Source: Dyella_B acidisoli (GTDB lineage: Bacteria > Pseudomonadota > Gammaproteobacteria > Xanthomonadales > Rhodanobacteraceae). Taken from it: a stretch of 64,000 nt of DNA. A program made the position numbers and the translations under genes. Each line of letters starts with the position of its first letter. Within the stretch, counting starts at the first letter, position 1. The stretch is taken from the NCBI RefSeq assembly GCF_049532895.1, contig NZ_CP064031.1:3100001-3164000 (forward strand), given 5' to 3'. Below, one piece after another: positions 16,513 to 23,763 of the stretch. The notes under the pieces were generated by a model. That model did no database searches and was not told the origin of the DNA. It saw only the letters and a program-made list of their open reading frames with translations.

Positions 16513-17898
16513 TCACGATCGTGGAATCGCCACCCGTACACGCAGACCACGCCCCGAAGGCGCATCAAGCAATTCAATCGTGGCGTTATGCAACTGCGCC
16601 GCACGCTGCACGATGGAAAGCCCAAGCCCGTAACCATCACCACCGCTGGATTCACGGTGAAAGCGCGCAAACACGCTGGCGCGCCGCTCAGGTGGAATAC
16701 CAGGACCGTTGTCGATCACTTCGATGACGGTTGCGTCTTGCGAACGGCGCAACGACAACTGCACCTGACCTCCAGTCGGCACATGATGCATGGCATTCTC
16801 GATCAGGTTGCGCAATAACGCAGCCAACGCGGCTTCGTAGCCTTGAACCTTCAAACTGTCGTCGTGCTCGGCAAATGCGAAATCCACGCCGCTTTCACCG
16901 AGCAGCGGCGCCAGCTCGTCGATCACGTTCATCGCTACGGCGATGAGATCCACCTCACCGCGCTGACCGGCTGCCGCGCCTGCTTCCAATCGCGCAAGCG
17001 CAAGCAATTGCTCGATACGTCTGGCCAATCGTGCGAGACCGGATTGCGCACTGGTCAATGCGATTTTCGCATCAGCGGGCAGGCTCGCTGTCATGGCACT
17101 GTCCAGATGAATCATGGTGGATGCCAACGGCGTACGCAGTTCGTGCGCAACGTCGGCACTGAAGCGCCGCTCACGTTCAAGCGCATCTTCAAGGCGCTCC
17201 AATTGCGCGTTCAACGCATCCATCACGGGCTGCAATTCCTGCGGGGCATTTTCCAGTTGAATCGGTTGTCGATTGCCGGGCGAACGTGCTGCAAGGGCTT
17301 GCCGTAAACGCTCCAGCGGACGCAAGCCGCGCCGCACTGCCCACCCCACCAGCACGGCCAGCAGCGGCAAACCAACCAATTGCGGCAAACCTAAATCCAG
17401 CCACAATGCGTGCGTAATGTCGCGCCGACTGTCGTCACGTTCACCCACACGGATCACTACGTTATTGACGTCGTCGACCAGGGTGAAAACACGCCAGCCG
17501 TAACCTTCAAAGAAAAAGCTTTCGAAGCCAGAAACAGGCGTCGGCTGCAATGGCAGTTGCGCCAGGTTCGCAGTGCTCAGACGCATGTGGTTGTGCATGT
17601 CGAACACCTGATAGCCCACTTCGGCTTCGTAGGTGCGCGTGTGCAAGAGCTGCTCTTCAGCCTTGCGCCCGATAATGGGCACCACCAGCGAACCCAGTTC
17701 CGGCTTGCGCAAGGCATCGAGCCCCGCATTCTGGATCAGCACATCCAATGTGCGCGCGGACTGGGCTAAACGCCCATCCAGCAGCTCCCGGGTTTCTTTC
17801 AGGGCGCGGTGATAGCTGTACAAGCCGAGCGGCAGCAGCACGGCAATCAACACGGCAATGATCATCCAGCGCAGCCGGCCGCGCAGACTCAGGCGCAT
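16513..17898 (-). CDS. Two-component sensor histidine kinase (QseC/PmrB-like)
   Basis: The 461-residue inner-membrane kinase has two membrane segments (about residues 11-30 and 170-188) enclosing a ~140-residue periplasmic sensor. A HAMP-like linker follows, then the HisKA H-box VAHELRTPLAS with phospho-acceptor His252 and the HATPase domain with N-box NLIENAMHHV, G1 IDNGPGIPPE and a G2 region SGGDGYGLGLSIV. It should phosphorylate the response regulator encoded just upstream: the regulator's TGA shares its A with this ATG (TGATG), implying translational coupling. The sensor resembles the tricarboxylate/QseC class, but the signal cannot be deduced. Confidence 0.93.
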   Translation of the reverse strand: MRLSLRGRLRWMIIAVLIAVLLPLGLYSYHRALKETRELLDGRLAQSARTLDVLIQNAGLDALRKPELGSLVVPIIGRKAEEQLLHTRTYEAEVGYQVFDMHNHMRLSTANLAQLPLQPTPVSGFESFFFEGYGWRVFTLVDDVNNVVIRVGERDDSRRDITHALWLDLGLPQLVGLPLLAVLVGWAVRRGLRPLERLRQALAARSPGNRQPIQLENAPQELQPVMDALNAQLERLEDALERERRFSADVAHELRTPLASTMIHLDSAMTASLPADAKIALTSAQSGLARLARRIEQLLALARLEAGAAAGQRGEVDLIAVAMNVIDELAPLLGESGVDFAFAEHDDSLKVQGYEAALAALLRNLIENAMHHVPTGGQVQLSLRRSQDATVIEVIDNGPGIPPERRASVFARFHRESSGGDGYGLGLSIVQRAAQLHNATIELLDAPSGRGLRVRVAIPRS

Positions 17899-18563
17899 CA
17901 CGTAGGATCCCGCGGAATCATGTAGCCCACACCACGAATGGTGCGGATGGCATCGAAGCTGAGTTTGCGGCGCAAGGCATGAATCTGCACTTCCAGCGCA
18001 CTGCTGCCCACCGCGTTATCCAGACCATATAGCGAATTCTCCAGATGCTCGCGCCGCACGATGCGGCCGGCGCGTTCCATCAGAATACGTAGCAACGAAA
18101 ATTCGCGGCGCGTGAGTTCGACACGCTGGCCACGGTATTCGGCTTCGCACGTACCGATATCCAGGCTGATCACACCCACATCAATGCGATTGGCAGCAAG
18201 CCCCTGCGCGCGACGCGTCAGCGAGCGGATGCGCGCGCTCAATTCCTCGACGTGGAACGGTTTGACCAGATAATCGTCCGCACCGGCATCCAGGCCGCGC
18301 ACGCGCGCCTCCAATCCGTCGCGCGCTGTCATCACGATCACCGGTGTGTTGACCTGTGAACGACGTGCTTCGGCCAGCACTTCCAGACCGTCCTTGTTAG
18401 GCAGCCCCAGGTCCAGCAGCACGAGGTCAGCGGTTTGATCGCGCATGGCCGCCAGCGCCTCGCGTCCGTCACGCAGCCAGGTGACCGCATAGGAAAGCCG
18501 CTCCAGCGCCTGCCGAATCGCCTCGCCCAGTTGCAGGTCGTCTTCGACCAGGATGATGTGCAT
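17898..18563 (-). CDS. OmpR-family response regulator (QseB/PmrA-like)
   Basis: The 221-residue protein has an N-terminal receiver (ILVEDDLQLGEAI, phosphoacceptor Asp51 in LVLLDLGLPNKDGL, Lys in DDYLVKPFHVEEL). The C-terminal winged helix-turn-helix contains LTRREFSLLRILMERAGRIV and SALEVQIHALRRKL, ending in IRTIRGVGYMI. The segment RREHLENSLYGLD is characteristic of the QseB/PmrA/TctD subgroup. It forms an operon with the kinase downstream. Two direct repeats lie 22-51 bases upstream of the start and may be its own binding sites. Confidence 0.94.
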   Translation of the reverse strand: MHIILVEDDLQLGEAIRQALERLSYAVTWLRDGREALAAMRDQTADLVLLDLGLPNKDGLEVLAEARRSQVNTPVIVMTARDGLEARVRGLDAGADDYLVKPFHVEELSARIRSLTRRAQGLAANRIDVGVISLDIGTCEAEYRGQRVELTRREFSLLRILMERAGRIVRREHLENSLYGLDNAVGSSALEVQIHALRRKLSFDAIRTIRGVGYMIPRDPT

Positions 18564-18584
18564 ACCGCGTTTACCTTCTTCCTT

Positions 18585-18614
18585 CGTTCCCTAAGGTTTC
18601 GTTCCCTAAGGTAT
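18585..18614. promoter_or_regulatory. Tandem direct repeats upstream of the response regulator
   Basis: CGTTCCCTAAGGTTT (18585-18599) and CGTTCCCTAAGGTAT (18600-18614) are adjacent 15-bp repeats matching at 14 of 15 positions. A third core in the opposite orientation (CTTAGGG, 18645-18651) lies between them and the divergent oxidoreductase gene. The position suggests an operator, possibly for autoregulation by the OmpR-type regulator. The 15-bp period is unlike the 11-bp period of known Pho and PmrA boxes. Confidence 0.45.
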
Positions 18615-18685
18615 TGTCCCAGGATGCCATTTTGCGCAGATTAGCTTAGGGTGGTCTTACCGCCACCCTCCGCCGGGAGACGTGC

Positions 18686-19654
18686 ATGAAAGCCCTGCGA
18701 TTCAGCCGCTACGGTGCGCTCGATGTCCTGGAATACACCGACGTTGCGCCACCGGAAATCGACGCGGGCAGCGCATTGGTGCGAGTGCTTGGCGCGTCGG
18801 TCAATCCAAGCGACATCAAGAATGTAGCCGGCCACTTCTCGCAAACCACGCTGCCGCGCATTCCGGGCCGGGATTTCAGCGGCGTGGTGGAACAAGGACC
18901 GCCCGACTGGCGTGGTGTGGAAGTATGGGGTACCGGCGGCGATATCGGTTTCATTCGCGATGGCACGCATGCGGAATATATCCGTGTGCCCACCGCCGCA
19001 CTCGTGCGCAAACCCGCCGGGCTGGATCACGCGCAGGCATCGGCGATCGGAGTCAATTTCGTCGTGGCATGGCTGGGCGTCATGGATTACGCGCAATTAC
19101 GCGAAGGCGAAACGATCGCAGTCATCGGCGCAGGCGGCGGTGTCGGCGGCGCAGTGACGCAAATCGCCAAAGCGCTGGGCTGTCGCATCATCGGCGTCGA
19201 CCGGCATCCGGTGGATGCAAGCTCACCTGCGGGAAAACGTATTCATGCCTTCGTGCCGTTCGACGAACATGCCGTCGCCGCTGTGCGCAGCCTGGACGGC
19301 CTGACCGATGGCGTGGACGTGGTGTTCGACTGCGTAGGCGGTGTCGCCTTCGAAACGGCGCTCGGCCTGGCCAAGCGTCGTGGGCGCGTAGTGGAAATCA
19401 GCGCCACCGGCCAACGTCGGGTGGAATTCGACCTGATCGACTTCTACCACAACGAAACCCAATTGCTGGGCGCCGACAGCGCCAAGCTGAGCGTGGTGGC
19501 ATCGGCTCGACTGATGCAGGCGGTGGCAAGGGGATTCGATCACGGCAAGTTCGATGCGCCGGTGATCGCACACCGCTATACGCTGTCACAGGGGCGAGAG
19601 GCCTATCAGGCCGTGGCCCAAGGCACACCCGGACGAGTCGTCATTGTGCCCTGA
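18686..19654 (+). CDS. Zinc-independent quinone/NADPH oxidoreductase (MDR family)
   Basis: The 322-residue medium-chain dehydrogenase/reductase has an N-terminal GroES-like substrate domain (MKALRFSRYGALDVLEYTDV, with VNPSDIKNVAGHF) and a Rossmann domain with the nucleotide-binding turn IGAGGGVGGAVTQIAKALG. Zinc-ligand cysteines are absent, as in quinone oxidoreductases. It probably reduces quinones or enones with NADPH; the substrate is not defined. The start has an upstream GGGAGACGTGC site. It diverges from the two-component system, and the shared region holds the CCTTAGGG motifs, so the regulator might control it. Confidence 0.88.
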   Translation: MKALRFSRYGALDVLEYTDVAPPEIDAGSALVRVLGASVNPSDIKNVAGHFSQTTLPRIPGRDFSGVVEQGPPDWRGVEVWGTGGDIGFIRDGTHAEYIRVPTAALVRKPAGLDHAQASAIGVNFVVAWLGVMDYAQLREGETIAVIGAGGGVGGAVTQIAKALGCRIIGVDRHPVDASSPAGKRIHAFVPFDEHAVAAVRSLDGLTDGVDVVFDCVGGVAFETALGLAKRRGRVVEISATGQRRVEFDLIDFYHNETQLLGADSAKLSVVASARLMQAVARGFDHGKFDAPVIAHRYTLSQGREAYQAVAQGTPGRVVIVP

Positions 19655-19776
19655 GGGGCAGATAGTTACCCAAACGCTTGACCGGGTCCCATTGCGAAGC
19701 ATCAGGTAATCGCCGCCCCGGCGTCAGCGCATCCTCGGGTATATGCGCAAATGTAAAGAAACCCGTATTCGACGTC

Positions 19777-20085
19777 TTACTCGTCGCCGTCCTTGGGCTT
19801 GGGCTTACGTCCGCGGCGCGGCTTGTTCTGCCCCTGCACGATCAGGCTCTGCAGGTAAGCAATGCCCTCTTCCTCCGGGAAAAAGGCCACTACGTCCGCC
19901 ACGGTCAGATTGTGACGTGCACGCAACGCCAGAAACTCCTCTTTGGCCTTCTCCATGGCCGACAGGGCGGCCTGTTTGGCCGTCGGCTTTCTGGTTTTGA
20001 CAGCGACGACACGCTGTTCGATTTCCTTATCGAGGGCCGCAAGTTCTTCCTGGAAGCGGCGGAAGGCGTCTTTCGGGAGAGTCAT
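19777..20085 (-). CDS. Small coiled-coil protein with basic AT-hook-like tail
   Basis: The ~102-residue protein has an N-terminal helical region rich in Lys/Glu/Ala (FQEELAALDKEIEQRVVAV) and a second helix TAKQAALSAMEKAKEEFLAL. A conserved-looking segment LTVADVVAFFPEEEG precedes a basic tail, PRRGRKPKPK, resembling an AT hook (RGRxP). The layout of oligomerising helix, short linker and DNA-binding tail is like H-NS-type nucleoid proteins, and LTVADVVAFFP parallels GLTLADVYP in the H-NS gene 3 kb away. It may therefore be a distant H-NS/MvaT-like factor; this is inference. The start could be 20112 instead of 20085. Confidence 0.65.
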   Translation of the reverse strand: MTLPKDAFRRFQEELAALDKEIEQRVVAVKTRKPTAKQAALSAMEKAKEEFLALRARHNLTVADVVAFFPEEEGIAYLQSLIVQGQNKPRRGRKPKPKDGDE

Positions 20086-20491
20086 AGGAACCGGGTGTGC
20101 TGCGGGACCCATGATTATCTCATACCCACGAAGGCCATCCAGCAGCTTTCTGGCGCGAAATTCACCTTATTTGACGATAAGCAGCCTGTCCGAGCAGGCC
20201 ATGTAGGTCCGTTGCATCCAGGCATTGAGTCCTATTGAGGCCACCGATAAACGCTCGTTTGGAGAACACCAAAGCGGATGCAGTTCCGGCTCCTTATTAC
20301 AGCCTTCACATTTCCCAATAGGCCTCTCCGTATGATGATCACCAAAGCTACTGTGACCGCGAAACGTCTACAGGAAGATCAAGGCGGGAAGCACCTATGG
20401 CACGGTCTTAGCTTTGCTTATCTTGCATCGTCGGATGTCATACCGCTCATGGATGGCAGGGCGTGGCTATCGAAAGCTCAGGGGTGCACCG
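20086..20491. other. Intergenic region without recognised gene
   Basis: About 400 bases separate the divergent coiled-coil protein gene and the MASE1 sensor gene. Short open frames here have no family features. No clear hairpin terminator or palindromic repeat was seen. Promoters for both neighbours presumably lie here. Confidence 0.4.
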
Positions 20492-22150
20492 ATGCAAAAA
20501 TCAATCACTGAAAACACATGGCTACGGCAGATTGCCGTATTCGTTGCATACGGAACGATCTACACGCTATTGCGACCGTATTCGGTTGGCATCTGGCATA
20601 TTGTCAGCGGCTTGCGACTAAGCTGCCTGCTTTTATTGCCATATCGCTACTGGCCCGCCCTTGCGCTAGCCGAACTCGGCCCATCTATCTATTACGCTTC
20701 GCCAGAGCAAGCGCCATTCGGCCTCGCATGGCAGATCGGCAATTCGATCCCATCCATCTTATTCGCCATGCCAATCGTGGCGTGGTGCAAACGCAAGCTT
20801 GGTCTGTTCCCTTCCAAGCACTTGATACGGGCCAAAGCGCTGCTCATATGCATCGCGCTTTCAGATGCTATTTGGACAGCAATCACGACGATCCTGCTGA
20901 TCGCTGTGGTGCAGCCAGCGGGAACCCCAAATCACTACCAATTCCAGAGCGTACAGATCGTGCAGATTTTTCTGGGAAGGTACGCAGGCATTCTCACCGT
21001 TTTACCCATCGCTTTGGCGCTTAGGCTCGAAAGACCGCAGCCCTGGCGCGATCGCTTCTTCAACTGGATCAGCAACCCGCTGTTCCAAGAATCCATTGTC
21101 TTGCTTCTACCATCGCTGGCCGTACTTTATTGGCTCAATCTGCATGCTCCAGCAGAGATCAAGCCAGTTATACGCATGACCATGTTGCTCCCGGCAGCAT
21201 GGCTCACCATGAAACATGGCTGGCGAGCTGCTGCCGTCGGCACCATGGCGGCGATCATTTGCATTTTCCTGAACATGGAATCGCGCATCGGCGATCTGGA
21301 CGTGATCGGAGCGCAAGCCTTCATTGCTTTCTCAGTTACGTGTCTGTTTGTGCTTGGTATTCGCGTCAGCATGCAAAATGCCATGGAAGAACAGGAGCGC
21401 GCCGATGCAAAGGCAGCCGTCAAGCTTGCGCAACAAGGCATGTACTTGTGCGAGCTGCGCATGCGTCAGGCTTCGCAGACGCTAGAAAAGGCTGCCGGTT
21501 CTCTGCAGTTGACGCAGACGCGGCTGCTCAATCGCTTCAAGCATATGATTCCGCCCGTGGAAGGCCAGAGTTACTACAAAGAGATGGCGACCACGCAGAG
21601 TCAAGTCCATCAGCTAGTGGAGTCCATGCATCCGACAGCCTGGCGGGAACGTGGCCTACCAGCCGCCTTGCGGGAAACCATCGGACGCGCGCTGGACGAA
21701 GCAGGGATCGCCTACCGCTTCGAGCTGAAAGGCCGTGGACTAAGCCAGCTTTCGCCGAGTGTACACGCGGCCATCTATCGTCTGGCCTGCGAAGCAGTGG
21801 TGTATGCGGTTACTAAGCATGCCTGGTCAACCATTACGATCTCGCTGCGGGGTGGACTCTCGCACGGTCAAAGGTGGTCAACGCTGCGCGTCGAAGGCAA
21901 GGTCGATCACACGGAAACCGCACAGCCCGCGCAGGGCAAACAACTAAGCCAGCAGCTGGCGGCCAAATTGGGTGCCAACAGCCTGGGTGTGGTTGCACTG
22001 CGCGACTACGCTCGCCTCTATGACGGCGAATTGCACACGTTGACCAAATCAGACGCGTTCCGCATCACCGCGTTGATGCATGACATCGGTCAGCGTACGC
22101 AGGAGCCGCTGGCAGCGTCCCCTGCGTCGCTTGAGCTTTACATACGTTGA
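20492..22150 (+). CDS. MASE1-domain sensor protein with degenerate kinase region
   Basis: The 552-residue protein begins with a MASE1 integral-membrane sensor of about eight helices (residues ~10-300: TIYTLLRPYSVGIWHIVSGLR, YWPALALAELGPS, then GRYAGILTVLPIALALR). A helical DHp-like segment containing NRFKHMIPP and HPTAWRERGLPAALRE follows, corresponding to the HisKA_3 'LRP..L...GL..AL' pattern. The presumed ATPase region has RLACEAVVYAVTKHAW where kinases have EALNNAxKHA, and no DxGxG motif. It thus looks like a histidine kinase that has lost ATP-binding residues, perhaps a signalling scaffold or phosphatase. The ATG at 20492 follows CAGGGGTGCACC. Confidence 0.75.
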   Translation: MQKSITENTWLRQIAVFVAYGTIYTLLRPYSVGIWHIVSGLRLSCLLLLPYRYWPALALAELGPSIYYASPEQAPFGLAWQIGNSIPSILFAMPIVAWCKRKLGLFPSKHLIRAKALLICIALSDAIWTAITTILLIAVVQPAGTPNHYQFQSVQIVQIFLGRYAGILTVLPIALALRLERPQPWRDRFFNWISNPLFQESIVLLLPSLAVLYWLNLHAPAEIKPVIRMTMLLPAAWLTMKHGWRAAAVGTMAAIICIFLNMESRIGDLDVIGAQAFIAFSVTCLFVLGIRVSMQNAMEEQERADAKAAVKLAQQGMYLCELRMRQASQTLEKAAGSLQLTQTRLLNRFKHMIPPVEGQSYYKEMATTQSQVHQLVESMHPTAWRERGLPAALRETIGRALDEAGIAYRFELKGRGLSQLSPSVHAAIYRLACEAVVYAVTKHAWSTITISLRGGLSHGQRWSTLRVEGKVDHTETAQPAQGKQLSQQLAAKLGANSLGVVALRDYARLYDGELHTLTKSDAFRITALMHDIGQRTQEPLAASPASLELYIR

Positions 22151-22151
22151 C

Positions 22152-22646
22152 TTACGGCTTAGGCGAACCGCCGGTAGTCACCGAAGAGCAATTAGCCGGA
22201 TTCGTGCAGATATCCGGTGTTGCTGCCGGCGTAACAACATCCAGCTGCACCGCACCCGTACTGGTCGGTGTAGCTGTGATACGCGTGCTGCTGTCACGAT
22301 AGACCGTCTCGGTATTGGTCGACGTATCCGGCACTTGCGCCTGCCGCGTGGTGACATAAGGTGCATCCACACCGACTGGCAACACCAGTACCACATGATC
22401 GGCCATTGCTACGGCTGCGCGCACGGTGCCATTCAGATCGTTGACCTGGATGTAGCGAATGCCATCGCGAACGAATACGTACACGTGGTAATGCGGACTC
22501 ACACTGACATCCGTAGCATTCGGCCACGATTGACCCAGGCCGGTAGCAGGCGCCTGGTAAGCAAAAACCGACGTGGACAAGAGCGCCGCGAACAGTGTCG
22601 AAACGGCGCCTGCGCGTAAAGCAAAACTGGTTGGTTTACGGAACAT
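22152..22646 (-). CDS. Exported hypothetical protein
   Basis: The 164-residue protein has a signal peptide (MFRKPTSFALRAGAVSTLFA, cut near VFA-YQ). The mature part has predicted beta strands HYHVYVFVRDGIRYIQVND and AAVAMADHVVLVLPVG, then a Thr/Ser/Asn-rich C terminus with two Cys (DICTNPANCSS). No family was recognised. It probably resides in the periplasm. The ATG at 22646 is preceded by GAGAGGGGG. It ends one base from the stop of the convergent MASE1 gene, so the two transcripts overlap at their 3' ends. Confidence 0.7.
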   Translation of the reverse strand: MFRKPTSFALRAGAVSTLFAALLSTSVFAYQAPATGLGQSWPNATDVSVSPHYHVYVFVRDGIRYIQVNDLNGTVRAAVAMADHVVLVLPVGVDAPYVTTRQAQVPDTSTNTETVYRDSSTRITATPTSTGAVQLDVVTPAATPDICTNPANCSSVTTGGSPKP

Positions 22647-22996
22647 AGAAACCCCCTCTCTATCCAGACCATGGCACCAATTGCCGGGCGAAATGTATCC
22701 ACCGGGTTGTAAGTAAAACGTGCAAATACCTTTTATCCGCATCTCCATGCGGTTATGAACGTACAAAGGCTGGGTAATGAAAATGGAGAACAGGGTCTCT
22801 TTTTGATCGTAGATAAAATACTTGTCCTATTGGGCCTAAATCGAGAGAAAATGCATGGCGCCCTGAATTTTCTTGCTGGAAAACCTATTAAACAGACCCA
22901 ACTGCCCTACTCGGCTAAGTCGATTTGCAAAATCCGTTCATCTTGTTTAATTTGATAGCCGGCATCGTCCATAAATATCCACTATAAGGACCACAC
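22647..22996. promoter_or_regulatory. Divergent upstream region of the H-NS gene
   Basis: These 350 bases are visibly more A+T-rich than the surroundings, for example TTTTTGATCGTAGATAAAAT and CATAAATATCC. They should hold the promoters of the exported protein gene and of H-NS, whose family often binds A+T-rich DNA upstream of its own gene. A 66-codon frame at 22755 is not supported as a gene. AAGGACC is the ribosome-binding site for the H-NS gene. Confidence 0.45.
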
Positions 22997-23410
22997 ATGG
23001 CCATCGACCTGAAAACCCTTTCACCGAAAGAACTCCAATCTCTGATTGCCAACGCAGAAGCACATATGCAGGAAGCCAAAACCACCCAAGTTCAGGAAAT
23101 CCGCAAGAAAATCGACACGCTGCTTAACAACGCCGGCCTGACATTGGCCGACGTGTACCCCACTCGCGGCGGCAAGGCCAGCAAGGCCGGCAAGCGTTCG
23201 GTAGTCGCCCCCAAATACCGCAATCCCGAAGATTCTTCGCAGACCTGGTCCGGCCGCGGCAAGCGTCCGCTGTGGATGGTGGCTGCACTGAAGCGTCGCG
23301 GGGTTACGCTGGATAGTCTGCTGATCGGCGGAGCTGCTGCCGGCAAGGGCAAGGCAACAGCGAAAAGGGCTGCCAAGAAGGCAACTCGTCGCAGGATCAA
23401 GCGTCGCTGA
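22997..23410 (+). CDS. hns: H-NS-family nucleoid-associated protein
   Basis: The 137-residue protein has an N-terminal oligomerising helix (LKTLSPKELQSLIANAEAHM) and a linker helix (IRKKIDTLLNNAGLTLADVYP). The C-terminal DNA-binding domain carries the family core YRNPEDSSQTWSGRGKRPLW, whose SGRGKRP loop inserts into the minor groove. An unusual Lys/Arg/Ala-rich tail (KATAKRAAKKATRRRIKRR) resembles eukaryotic histone H1 tails. It binds A+T-rich DNA and silences transferred genes, and is the xanthomonad XrvA-like type. A strong terminator follows. Confidence 0.93.
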   Translation: MAIDLKTLSPKELQSLIANAEAHMQEAKTTQVQEIRKKIDTLLNNAGLTLADVYPTRGGKASKAGKRSVVAPKYRNPEDSSQTWSGRGKRPLWMVAALKRRGVTLDSLLIGGAAAGKGKATAKRAAKKATRRRIKRR

Positions 23411-23491
23411 TAGCGGCGAACTTTAAGCCCTCGCTCCTTCGGGGAGAGAGTTTGGGTGAGGGGTCAATCTTGCCCAATGCGTAGGAAACAC

Positions 23492-23517
23492 AAAGGCGCG
23501 GTTTTCCGCGCCTTTTT
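23492..23517 (+). terminator. Rho-independent terminator of the H-NS gene
   Basis: AAAGGCGCGG-TTTT-CCGCGCCTTTTT is a perfect ten-base stem with a four-base loop and a T-tract. Confidence 0.9.
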
Positions 23518-23581
23518 ATTTCAGCTCTTACACATCTTCCCGAAGAAGTAAGTACCTACTGAGATGCTCAATTCCTCCGTG

Positions 23582-23666
23582 CCGTCATTCCCGCGAAAGC
23601 GGGAATCCATTTTGCTCTTGCTGACGAAAAGCGAAGATGGATTCCCGCCTTCGCGGGAATGACGGC
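23582..23666. repeat. Facing pair of REP-like palindromes (family A)
   Basis: GTCATTCCCGCGAAAGCGGG and its inverse, GATTCCCGCCTTCGCGGGAA followed by TGAC, face each other across a short spacer between convergent H-NS and TonB-receptor genes. Confidence 0.85.
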
Positions 23667-23763
23667 ACGGCAAATTTAAAGCTTCACGAGTTACTCATGC
23701 TCCGGAGCAATGTAGGTCGTGATTTACATCACAGCGCACACATCCCTACAAAAACAACCCCAA

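Noticed and set aside
22755..22955. 66-codon frame upstream of the H-NS gene
   Set aside because: No ribosome-binding site and no family features; it lies in an A+T-rich promoter region.
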